From positions 1-20,149 of the IMG/VR virus record IMGVR_UViG_3300029319_000683: a stretch of DNA of 20,149 nt, one strand, 5' to 3'. Under the pieces are notes generated by a model. The model worked only from the letters and a program-made list of their open reading frames with translations, made no database searches and had not been told where the DNA came from. Positions 1-5,816 of this stretch are shown one piece after another (position 1 is the stretch's first letter; every line of letters begins with the position of its first letter). The position numbers and the translations under genes are program-made. Source of the DNA: a virus.

Positions 1-2
1 TA

Positions 3-80
3 CCAAGGGAAGACTTCAAAGTCCATCCAAAAACAGGAAAAGCAGACTCAAAATACGTAAATGACCCCTCTACTACCTAG
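3..80 (+). CDS. C-terminal end of an upstream gene (partial, unknown)
   Basis: The frame starting at base 3 stays open from the window edge to a TAG at 78-80 and gives 25 hydrophilic residues that look like an ordinary protein tail (rich in K, D, P and T). The other two forward frames also run to stops near 60 and 64, so the frame choice rests on composition only. By T7-like gene order the gene upstream of the HNH and terminase cluster should be a virion or tail protein, but too little is visible to name it. Confidence 0.4.
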   Translation, partial: PREDFKVHPKTGKADSKYVNDPSTT

Positions 81-111
81 TCCAAAACATTACTTACACA
101 ATTTAATAACC

Positions 112-390
112 ATGACAAGTTCAGATTCTAAACGGCTCTGGAGAAGAGCTGTGAAACAGCACTTTAATTGTACATGTGTTTATTGCGGAAAAACTTATGA
201 AGAAAAAGAACTTACACTCGACCACGTCATACCTCTTAGCAGAGGTGGAGAAACTCTTACGAAAAATATCGTATGTGCCTGTCGGAAATGTAACCAAGAC
301 AAAGGTAGTAGCCATTGGCTCGGATGGATGCGAAAAGCATTTGGATTTCAGCCAATTAGAGAATTATTAATTCATCAACATATAAGGTAA
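112..390 (+). CDS. HNH endonuclease, small phage type
   Basis: This 92-residue protein has the layout of a free-standing HNH nuclease: a first zinc knuckle (CVYCG), the catalytic block LDHVIPLSRGG, a following Asn in the TLTKN stretch, and a second knuckle CRKCNQDKG. HNH nucleases cut DNA with a single metal ion. Those sitting next to the large terminase in many phages help cleave DNA during packaging, while others are homing or mobile nucleases. The frame is open from an ATG at 61, which would overlap the upstream gene by 20 bases. I prefer the ATG at 112 because family members usually begin shortly before the W-R-R-A-V segment and because this removes the overlap. Neither start has a clear ribosome binding site. 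The stop TAA shares a base with the next ATG, indicating co-translation. The nuclease family is certain; the role is inferred. Confidence 0.85.
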   Translation: MTSSDSKRLWRRAVKQHFNCTCVYCGKTYEEKELTLDHVIPLSRGGETLTKNIVCACRKCNQDKGSSHWLGWMRKAFGFQPIRELLIHQHIR

Positions 391-1088
391 TGATTAGCAA
401 ACCTAAAAGATCTGATTTTCCAACAGGTAGGCAAGGTTCGGAGTCTTATAATGCAGCTCTGAAAAAATATCGAGATGCTGTAAAAAGACAGAAATCAAAA
501 GACCCTAGACCTACATACTCAGATTCAAAATACCCAAACTACGAAGCTTTTCGTAAAGATGTAAAAGCTTGGAAAGAAAGAAACCAAAAACCAAAAAAAC
601 AAAAACAACGTTTAAGTCCATACGAACGTAAACATGGTAAAAAACAACCGGGAGTTGGTAACAACAATTTAAAAATTAACAAAGGCAAACCTTTTGCAAA
701 AGATAGAGTTGGAAAAGTTGATTTAGAATCTTCAGAATATAAAGAAGCAAAAAGAATTAACGAACGAGTATCTAAAAAAGAAGTTAAAAAAACAAAGGAC
801 GGTAAAAAGAAAAACAATAACAATACTCCTTCCTTAGAAAAGTCTGTTGAATATTTAAATAAAGACAAAAAACAAAAACCGGAAGTTACTTATAAAGACT
901 TTGAATCGGACAACAAAGACAACGGTAAAAAAACAGAAGACAAAAAAACAAAACCAAAACCAAAACCTAAGTTTATCAGAAATCCTAAAACTAAAACTTT
1001 AGTTAGAACAACTTCACAGAAAGGTAAACAACTTTTAAAAATTCAAGAAAGAATTAAAAAGCGTAATAAAAGATTATTTGGAAAATAA
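390..1088 (+). CDS. Lysine-rich, probably disordered basic protein
   Basis: This 232-residue protein is about one quarter lysine, with many Asn, Pro, Thr and Arg residues, no cysteine and almost no hydrophobic runs. It contains KPKPKPK-type stretches and Asn runs, and ends in a very basic tail (residues 215-232). The sequence suggests an intrinsically disordered nucleic-acid-binding protein, and I see no enzymatic domain. It starts on the last base of the HNH stop codon and ends 6 bases before the next gene, so it belongs to an HNH, basic protein, 323-aa protein, terminase run. A role in the virion (DNA condensation, internal protein) or in packaging would fit the position, but that is inference. 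DNA composition is very A-rich, reflecting lysine codons (AAA, AAG). I do not recognise a named family. Confidence 0.75.
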   Translation: MISKPKRSDFPTGRQGSESYNAALKKYRDAVKRQKSKDPRPTYSDSKYPNYEAFRKDVKAWKERNQKPKKQKQRLSPYERKHGKKQPGVGNNNLKINKGKPFAKDRVGKVDLESSEYKEAKRINERVSKKEVKKTKDGKKKNNNNTPSLEKSVEYLNKDKKQKPEVTYKDFESDNKDNGKKTEDKKTKPKPKPKFIRNPKTKTLVRTTSQKGKQLLKIQERIKKRNKRLFGK

Positions 1089-1094
1089 ACAGTC

Positions 1095-2066
1095 ATGGCA
1101 AAAAAAGTTGGCATTAACGCTGTAGTCGATGCTGCTGCCAAGCGTTTAAAAAAGATTCGTGACATACCTAATTATCGAGATTCACAAGAGTATAAGGTAT
1201 TAAACGACAAGATAAAACAGCATCAATGGACTACGGACGATAATAATTTTTTAAAACTAGATACTGATGAACAAATAGAAATACATCAACAATTACTGTA
1301 TCATGGTGGAAGTACTAGAACTAAAGTTATTTCTGACATGTTTGAAGACCAACCTTGGATGCAAGACATACCATCAATGGGTAATGTCAACAAAAAAGGT
1401 AAACCTAGTCGTGTAAAAGCAAAACGTGCCTTTGGTAAAATTGAAGACCCTAGTGAAATAGGTTATAACGACGATGTACGTTATAAAGGTACGCAAGCTA
1501 AACAAGCAGCAGACCGAGCATACAATTTAGCTGAAGGCACTACTGGATATGATGCAGTACATACAAGATTAGAAGAACTAGACTCTTATTTAAAAGAAAT
1601 TATCCCAAATTATAACAAGGAAAGTATGTTTAACGAACTGAAACGTTTTAACATTAGAACTGTTAAGGATAAACTTGATAAAATTGCACAAATGAATGCA
1701 GCCCTTAAAGCAAAAGGAATAACAGACCCAGCAGAACTTTATTCTTCTGGACATGGTTATTCTAGAGCTGCTGGCGGTCCTGCTACAGCGCGTAACTATG
1801 GATTTCCAGAATTAGGCAAAGATAACTACAAAACACAGAACAGACAAGATTTATCTAAAGCAGACCTTGAAGAGATAGGTATTGATACATCATGGTCAAT
1901 GTTTGTTGATAGGTATTTAAGTGATGTTCATGCAGCTAATCTTGTACAAAAAACTGATGCTCAAAGATATTTAAAAGATACAGATTTATTAGATATCCTT
2001 TCTAGAAAAATTGATTGGAAAAGTGCTCTAAGCAAGCGTATAGCCGATCAAAACAACACTGTATAG
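1095..2066 (+). CDS. Hypothetical protein upstream of terminase, weak nuclease-like signature
   Basis: This 323-residue protein is of unrecognised family. It is mostly charged and predicted helical, without signal peptide or membrane segments. The N-terminus (1-45) is basic and the middle (about 135-215) looks helical. Residues 219-249 read SGHGYSRAAGG followed by spaced N, E, N and N residues (N234, E239, N244, N249). That spacing loosely recalls His-Me finger (HNH-like) nucleases, where a GH or DH is followed by GG and Asn residues. The match is weak and no zinc-binding cysteines accompany it. The gene ends 8 bases before the terminase start and follows the lysine-rich gene by 6 bases. T7 has its small terminase gp18 just before the large one, but this protein is far longer than gp18, so I do not transfer that name. 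Confidence 0.7.
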   Translation: MAKKVGINAVVDAAAKRLKKIRDIPNYRDSQEYKVLNDKIKQHQWTTDDNNFLKLDTDEQIEIHQQLLYHGGSTRTKVISDMFEDQPWMQDIPSMGNVNKKGKPSRVKAKRAFGKIEDPSEIGYNDDVRYKGTQAKQAADRAYNLAEGTTGYDAVHTRLEELDSYLKEIIPNYNKESMFNELKRFNIRTVKDKLDKIAQMNAALKAKGITDPAELYSSGHGYSRAAGGPATARNYGFPELGKDNYKTQNRQDLSKADLEEIGIDTSWSMFVDRYLSDVHAANLVQKTDAQRYLKDTDLLDILSRKIDWKSALSKRIADQNNTV

Positions 2067-2074
2067 ATTCGTAT

Positions 2075-3805
2075 ATGACCGACGTTTTAACGTCCTTACA
2101 GGGCGATTTTAAGCTGTTTTTACAAGCTTTGTGGGACCAGCTTGATCTACCCTCTCCTACTAGGGCACAATACGCCATTGCAGACTATTTACAATACGGA
2201 CCAAAACGTTTACAGATTCAAGCCTTCCGAGGAGTCGGAAAAAGTTGGATTACTGGAGCGTTTGTGTTGTGGACTCTGTTTAATGACGCAGAAAAAAAGA
2301 TAATGATTATATCAGCTTCTAAGGAAAGAGCTGACAACATGAGTATCTTTTTACAAAAACTTATTATTGAAACACCATGGCTAAGTCACCTACAACCAAA
2401 GAGCGACGACGCGAGATGGTCAAGAATTTCCTTCGACGTTCTATGCTCACCTCATCAGGCACCATCAGTCAAAAGTGTTGGTATTACTGGTCAGTTAACG
2501 GGAAGTCGCGCAGACCTAATGATTCTGGACGACATAGAAGTACCGGGAAACAGTATGACGGAGTTGATGCGTGAAAAATTACTTCAACTTTGTACGGAAG
2601 CCGAGTCAATCCTTACGCCAAAAGACGATAGCCGTATTATGTATCTCGGGACTCCTCAGACTACTTTTACTATTTATCGTAAGCTGGCAAGCAGGAATTA
2701 CAAACCATTTATTTGGACCGCGCGATATCCCAGAAACAATACCCCTTACGAAGGACTTATAGCTCCACAACTACAAGAAGACATAGACAAAGGAGTAACA
2801 CCATGGACACCTACAGATGACAGATTTAGTGAAGATGACCTTGTTGAACGAGAAGCATCTATGGGACGTAGCAACTTTATGTTGCAGTTTATGCTGGATA
2901 CAAGTCTGTCAGACGCTGAAAAGTTTCCTCTCAAAATGGCTGACCTTGTTGTTACTAGCGTTAATCCTACTAAAGCACCCGACAATATCGTATGGTGCTC
3001 AGACCCAAGAAACGTACTCAAAGATTTGCCAACAGTCGGTTTACCGGGAGACTACTTTTACTCACCTATGCAACAACAAGGCGAGTGGACAGATTATCAA
3101 GAAACAATCTGCTCCGTTGACCCCTCCGGTAGAGGAGCCGACGAAACGGCAGCCGCCTACATATCGCAAAAAAATGGCTTACTCTATTTACACGAGATGC
3201 GTGCCTATAGGGATGGGTATTCCGACGGCACCCTGTTGGACATACTAAGAGGTTGTAAAAAATACAACGTAAATACACTCGTAATAGAGTCTAACTTTGG
3301 TGACGGTATAGTAGCAGAATTATTTAAGAAACACTTACAACAGACAAAACAACGTATATTGGTAGAAGAGGTAAGAGCTAATGTTAGAAAAGAAGACAGG
3401 ATTATTGATACTCTCGAGCCTGTGCTTAATCAGCACCGTCTTATTGTTAACAAGTCTGTCATCGAATGGGATTATAACTCCAACAGAGAAGCTCCTCCAG
3501 AAGAAAGGCTTTTATACATGTTGTTCTATCAAATGAGTCGTATGTGTAGACAAAAATATGCAGTTAAGCACGACGATAGGTTAGATTGCCTAGCGCAAGG
3601 CGTAAAATACTACATAGATGCACTGTCTATATCAGCACAGGAACAGATCAAGCTAAGAAAAAGAGAAGAATGGAACGATATACTAGAACAATTTATAGAT
3701 GACCCACAGGCAATGACCAACCATTTGGTACTAGGAATGGACGTAGAGCAGCGTAAAGAGGCTCGAGGTAAGTCTAGCAGCAAAGGCTGTCATACGTGGG
3801 TCTAA
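2075..3805 (+). CDS. terL: Terminase large subunit (T7 gp19-like)
   Basis: This is the DNA packaging motor and headful/concatemer nuclease, 576 residues. The ATPase half shows a Walker A AFRGVGKS (50-57), the hydrophobic Walker B ADLMILDD (146-153, acidic D152/D153) and the coupling motif LGTPQ (191-195). The RNase H-like nuclease half shows ICSVDPSGRGADE (346-357, metal ligand D349), LVIESNFGDG (402-411, E405) and KHDDRLDCLAQG (499-509, D500/D504). Length and motif order match T7 gp19 and cyanopodovirus TerL. The frame extends upstream to an ATG at 2015 inside the preceding gene. I chose the ATG at 2075, which begins 8 bases after that gene's stop and gives a family-like N-terminus. It acts at the portal in the infected cell. 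Confidence 0.95.
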   Translation: MTDVLTSLQGDFKLFLQALWDQLDLPSPTRAQYAIADYLQYGPKRLQIQAFRGVGKSWITGAFVLWTLFNDAEKKIMIISASKERADNMSIFLQKLIIETPWLSHLQPKSDDARWSRISFDVLCSPHQAPSVKSVGITGQLTGSRADLMILDDIEVPGNSMTELMREKLLQLCTEAESILTPKDDSRIMYLGTPQTTFTIYRKLASRNYKPFIWTARYPRNNTPYEGLIAPQLQEDIDKGVTPWTPTDDRFSEDDLVEREASMGRSNFMLQFMLDTSLSDAEKFPLKMADLVVTSVNPTKAPDNIVWCSDPRNVLKDLPTVGLPGDYFYSPMQQQGEWTDYQETICSVDPSGRGADETAAAYISQKNGLLYLHEMRAYRDGYSDGTLLDILRGCKKYNVNTLVIESNFGDGIVAELFKKHLQQTKQRILVEEVRANVRKEDRIIDTLEPVLNQHRLIVNKSVIEWDYNSNREAPPEERLLYMLFYQMSRMCRQKYAVKHDDRLDCLAQGVKYYIDALSISAQEQIKLRKREEWNDILEQFIDDPQAMTNHLVLGMDVEQRKEARGKSSSKGCHTWV

Positions 3806-3820
3806 GGGTAATGACGGGCT
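3804..3820 (+). repeat. 17-bp direct repeat, copy A (post-terminase)
   Basis: These 17 bases, starting at the terminase stop codon, are identical to 9608-9624 inside the RNA polymerase gene. Both copies continue with one mismatch, then ATA and a G4-G5 run. Only these two copies were seen. Confidence 0.6.
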
Positions 3821-3824
3821 AATA

Positions 3825-3849
3825 GGGGAGAGAAGGGTGGACTCTCCCT
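3825..3849 (+). terminator. Stem-loop after terminase, possible terminator
   Basis: GGGAGAG (3826-3832) pairs with CTCTCCC (3842-3848), extended by a G-T pair, around a 9-base loop. It lies 20 bases after the terminase stop and before the next small gene. There is no U-tract, so it may be an RNA processing or stability element rather than an intrinsic terminator. The G-rich run before it (AATAGGGGAGAG) vaguely resembles the start region of T7-type promoters. A second weaker palindrome pair GATATC / GATATC lies at 3872-3890. Nothing else is evident in 3806-3917. Confidence 0.4.
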
Positions 3850-3917
3850 CCTAATACAACAATGTTAGCTGGATATCCATTATAGATATCACCTCTACCT
3901 ACTTACGTTAACTAGAT

Positions 3918-4193
3918 ATGGAACATAAGTTAAAAATTAATCACTTTAAAGAGTTATATAAGAGTCTGAAGACTCCTTTTCCACCCCTTAACTTTCTGAT
4001 ACTAGGCATGTTAATCGGTTTAGAAAACAGATGGATAAACCTAAAAACACAGCAAACCGTAGACATGGCTATAGACGAATACCATACAAAAATGGATGAG
4101 TTGTCAGAACCAGTATACAAAGCTGTTGTAGAAGAAACTGAAGATGGTGGATTTACCATTGGGTATTTTCCGGAGAAAAAAGATGAATCATAA
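3918..4193 (+). CDS. Hypothetical protein, 91 aa
   Basis: This is a small protein of unrecognised family. Residues about 24-36 form a short hydrophobic patch (LNFLILGMLIGLE), too short for a confident membrane span. The C-terminal half is acidic and ends in a basic-acidic tail. It is preceded by a 112-base spacer containing the post-terminase hairpin and followed, with overlap, by a 27-codon hydrophobic ORF and talC, so these three probably share a message. A lysis or membrane-associated role is possible by position, but the sequence does not show one. Confidence 0.65.
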   Translation: MEHKLKINHFKELYKSLKTPFPPLNFLILGMLIGLENRWINLKTQQTVDMAIDEYHTKMDELSEPVYKAVVEETEDGGFTIGYFPEKKDES

Positions 4194-4266
4194 TTTAATA
4201 TTTGACATAGCATTTTGGACTTTATTGACTTTATACTTTCTTAAACTAACAGGAGTTTTAAAATGA
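4183..4266 (+). CDS. 27-aa single-span membrane micropeptide
   Basis: This short reading frame starts inside the last codons of the 91-aa gene and stops at TGA within the ATGA that starts talC. It encodes about 17 consecutive mostly hydrophobic residues (LIFDIAFWTLLTLYFLK), so it could insert in the membrane. The double overlap (start inside the upstream gene, stop overlapping the talC start) is the usual pattern of translational coupling in this phage, which supports it being translated. The talC ribosome binding site AGGAG lies within its last codons. Its function is unknown. The ORF could be a by-product of the AT-rich spacer, so confidence is limited. Confidence 0.45.
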   Translation: MNHNLIFDIAFWTLLTLYFLKLTGVLK

Positions 4267-4913
4267 AGCTGTTCTTAGATTCAGCAATTATTAAAGATAT
4301 AGACAGCAGACTAGCATCTGGTGTTATATCAGGCGTGACCACCAACCCTACGCTGATAAAGAAGAGTGGAAAAGACCCTGACGACATATATGCAGATCTT
4401 ATACAAGATATAGGCGTCAAAGACTTATCAATAGAGGTAAACGGACAGTTTGCTGACCAATTAATAGAAAATGGCATTAAATATGGTAAGTTATGGTCGA
4501 ATGAAGCAACTATTAAGCTGCCCTGCACACCAGAGGGTATAAAAGCCTGTAAAACGCTTAGTTACATGGGCATACGAACCAACATGACGTTGGTGTTTAG
4601 CGTGTCACAAGCGATTCTATGCGCGTTAGCGGGCGCATCCTACGTATCACCGTTTGTTGGACGTTTAGACGACAACGGGCACGATGGTATAGGACTAATA
4701 CGTGAAATAGCTAAAGTATACTGTCATAACAGAACAGATACTAAAATACTAGCTGCCAGCATTCGTGATGCTGCTACAGTTGGTAAAGCATTTCAAGCCG
4801 GTGCACATATTTGCACCATACCGCCGAAAGTCTTCGACGATATGTACAAACATGTGCTCACTGATAAAGGACTGTTTCAGTTTATTGTAGACTCAGGACA
4901 GATTAACCCTTAA
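4263..4913 (+). CDS. talC: Transaldolase, TalC / fructose-6-phosphate aldolase type
   Basis: This 216-residue (beta/alpha)8 aldolase is of the short transaldolase family carried by many cyanophages. Visible family features are D6 in the first strand (MKLFLDSA), TTNPTL (26-31), the Schiff-base lysine K85 in IKLPCTPEG, N107 in TNMTLVFS, SPFVGRLDD (129-137) and ASIRDA (165-170). The enzyme moves a dihydroxyacetone unit between sugar phosphates. In cyanophage infection it is thought to push carbon through the pentose phosphate pathway, making NADPH and ribose for nucleotides. A clear ribosome binding site AGGAG (4252-4256) precedes the ATG. The gene is last before the non-coding junction, as in P-SSP7 where talC closes the genome map. 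It is full length with intact active-site residues. Confidence 0.96.
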   Translation: MKLFLDSAIIKDIDSRLASGVISGVTTNPTLIKKSGKDPDDIYADLIQDIGVKDLSIEVNGQFADQLIENGIKYGKLWSNEATIKLPCTPEGIKACKTLSYMGIRTNMTLVFSVSQAILCALAGASYVSPFVGRLDDNGHDGIGLIREIAKVYCHNRTDTKILAASIRDAATVGKAFQAGAHICTIPPKVFDDMYKHVLTDKGLFQFIVDSGQINP

Positions 4914-5039
4914 ATTTTAGCAAAAATGTCTGAAGTGGTATATATAACGTGATGGAATGGACGCAACCCCCGTGGGGGGTATCTAAAACGCAGGCGCGCA
5001 CGCGATCAATTAACGCGCGCCCGTGTCCAATGCGAGTCC

Positions 5040-5153
5040 AGACCGCTCGCTTCGCTCGCTCCATCCTAGTCATACCAAGGGATGTCACGATGTGTAGTAC
5101 TGCCAAGTAGACAGTACTGCCGTTGTGGGAGCGAGGCGCAGCCGAGCGGGTCT
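5040..5153. repeat. Long imperfect inverted repeat with GC-rich arms
   Basis: AGACCGCTCGCTTCGCTCGC (from 5040) continues to CTCC at 5062 and is complementary, with a few bulges, to 5128-5153 (GGAGCGAGGCGCAGCCGAGC then GGGTCT). The 65 bases between the arms contain two smaller hairpins, CATCC/GGATG and AGTACTG/CAGTACT. The latter is embedded in a direct repeat of AGTACTGCC at 5097 and 5113. The whole could fold as a branched RNA or extrude as a cruciform. Confidence 0.6.
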
Positions 5154-5194
5154 AAACATTCGCGACATGCGAGACGCGTGAGACAAGCGATCTG

Positions 5195-5222
5195 TTGCCA
5201 AGTCAAACAACAATAATATACT
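5195..5222 (+). promoter_or_regulatory. Sigma70-type promoter candidate P1
   Basis: TTGCCA (5195-5200) and TATACT (5217-5222) each match the -35 and -10 consensus at five of six positions with a 16-base spacer. The predicted start near 5229 falls within a palindrome. Position ahead of the first early gene fits an early promoter read by host RNA polymerase. Confidence 0.5.
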
Positions 5223-5243
5223 ACTACGTAGTTATATATTGTT
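5211..5243. repeat. Palindrome at the P1 start site, possible operator
   Basis: The perfect 10-base palindrome ACTACGTAGT (5223-5232) is flanked by further AT-rich complementary arms (AATAATATA on the left, TATATATTGTT on the right). It overlaps the -10 element and expected start site of promoter candidate P1, the position of a typical repressor site. Function is inferred. Confidence 0.45.
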
Positions 5244-5261
5244 ACAGAATGTTAAGATGAT

Positions 5262-5291
5262 TTGTAATGGTTGCCAACTACCGACTATACT
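5262..5291 (+). promoter_or_regulatory. Sigma70-type promoter candidate P2
   Basis: TTGTAA (5262-5267) and TATACT (5286-5291) are separated by 18 bases. It lies 40-95 bases after P1, in tandem on the same strand, and its expected start is just before the long hairpin at 5304-5377. Confidence 0.4.
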
Positions 5292-5303
5292 GGAGAAGTA
5301 GCT

Positions 5304-5377
5304 AGAGTTGTTTACGTTATGTTATATTCTCTCTCCTAGAATAGGTGAGAGAGATAATATAACTTAACTACAACTCT
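5304..5377 (+). repeat. Long stem-loop ahead of the first early gene
   Basis: The left arm starts AGAGTTGT (5304-5311) and ends GTTATATT-CTCTCTC (to 5335). The right arm runs GAGAGAG-ATAATATAAC to ACAACTCT (5370-5377). The arms pair over about 25 of 32 positions, and the tip can close as CCTA-GAA-TAGG. There is no U-tract. It sits in the leader of the first early gene, 31 bases before its ATG, so it could be an RNase III site, a 5' stabilising hairpin or an attenuator. Confidence 0.6.
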
Positions 5378-5407
5378 CTACTCATTGTTCAATTACAACT
5401 TTCGATT

Positions 5408-5716
5408 ATGTTCACTTCAATTCCAAACCCTCGTACATCAGAAGCTGTTGAGGCTATCAACGTTAACCCTTTTACAAGGGTTGTTAACGTCAGGTTCACC
5501 AATGGCTATGAGTACAAGTACTCAAATGTTAGCAGAGCTAAGATTGTTAATCTTATGATTAACCCTAACATGAGCTTCGGGTTCTGGATTCAAGAGCTCA
5601 GCAAGAATGCTGTTAGAGCTCTTAGTTACCTAAGAGGTAACACCGTTGCTACTGGCAAGCTATGCTATGAGCAAACTGGTGTGTCTGCATTCAGAGGTGA
5701 TACACTACCTTTCTAA
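5408..5716 (+). CDS. KTSC-domain-like small early protein
   Basis: This is the first gene of the early block, 102 residues. Residues about 22-65 (TRVVNVRFTNGYEYKYSNV, then a helix ending MSFGFWIQEL) resemble the KTSC domain, a small beta-beta-alpha fold with a V-x-F-x-N-G-x-x-Y-x-Y-x-x-V core and a G-x-x-h-x-x-x-I turn. That domain is common in short phage and bacterial proteins and is sometimes fused to nucleic-acid enzymes. No catalytic residues are evident. Codon use is G/C-richer at third positions than in the late genes. The coding sequence contains an inverted repeat CGTTAAC/GTTAACG (5461-5489). No strong ribosome binding site precedes the ATG; the long hairpin and promoter candidates lie just upstream. 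Early position suggests host take-over, but the function is unknown. Confidence 0.75.
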   Translation: MFTSIPNPRTSEAVEAINVNPFTRVVNVRFTNGYEYKYSNVSRAKIVNLMINPNMSFGFWIQELSKNAVRALSYLRGNTVATGKLCYEQTGVSAFRGDTLPF

Positions 5717-5729
5717 GGTAGTTGTATCT

Positions 5730-5772
5730 AGCGTCTGGGTTTTCACTTGCGGTTCAACTCCGCAAGGACGCT
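5730..5772 (+). ncRNA. tRNA acceptor/T-arm-like hairpin in leader
   Basis: AGCGTC (5730-5735) pairs with GACGCT (5767-5772). Immediately inside on the 3' side, CTTGCGG (5746-5752) pairs with CCGCAAG (5760-5766) around the 7-base loop TTCAACT. The loop fits the tRNA T-loop pattern TTCRANY, and the two 3' strands abut as in a real acceptor/T-stem stack. A 10-base strand (5736-5745) replaces the D and anticodon arms, and no CCA follows. It could be a tRNA relic, a tRNA mimic or a chance hairpin. A second small hairpin TAACCC-TTTA-GGGTTA (5774-5789) follows it. Confidence 0.4.
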
Positions 5773-5816
5773 CTAACCCTTTAGGGTTAATTGTCCACCG
5801 TTACATCCATCCTGTC

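Larger units (their letters stand above)
4914..5407. other. Gene-free structured junction between late and early genes
   Basis: I see no credible gene in these 494 bases. The first part (about 4950-5160) is markedly GC-richer than the rest and packed with inverted repeats: ACCCCC/GGGGGT (4966-4980), GGCGCGC/GCGCGCC (4993-5021), CATCC/GGATG (5062-5084), AGTACTG/CAGTACT (5097-5118) and a long-range pairing of 5040-5062 with 5128-5153. The second part is AT-rich with two host-type promoter candidates and a long hairpin just before the first early gene. Because talC normally ends, and early genes normally begin, the linear map of related phages, this is the probable site of the physical genome ends (terminal repeat) and of early transcription start. 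Confidence 0.7.

Noticed and set aside
121-315. Minus-strand open frames across the window (for example 121-315, 539-868, 8151-8357, 15522-15941)
   Set aside because: All lie opposite well supported + strand genes or tightly tiled small genes, and their translations lack recognisable domains; they are shadows.
4202-4237. Perfect TTGACA box upstream of talC with TATACT downstream
   Set aside because: The spacer is 24 bases, too long for a sigma70 promoter, and it lies in a coding micro-ORF within a late operon.
5257-5301. 14-codon ORF (MICNGCQLPTILEK) before the long leader hairpin, resembling a leader peptide
   Set aside because: It has no ribosome binding site, overlaps promoter candidate P2, and an ORF this short is expected by chance.
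4903-5790. Four copies of TTAACCCT (or complement) within 0.9 kb
   Set aside because: Three copies lie in the same coding frame as the pair Asn-Pro preceded by Val or Ile; only the 5783-5790 hairpin copy is independent.
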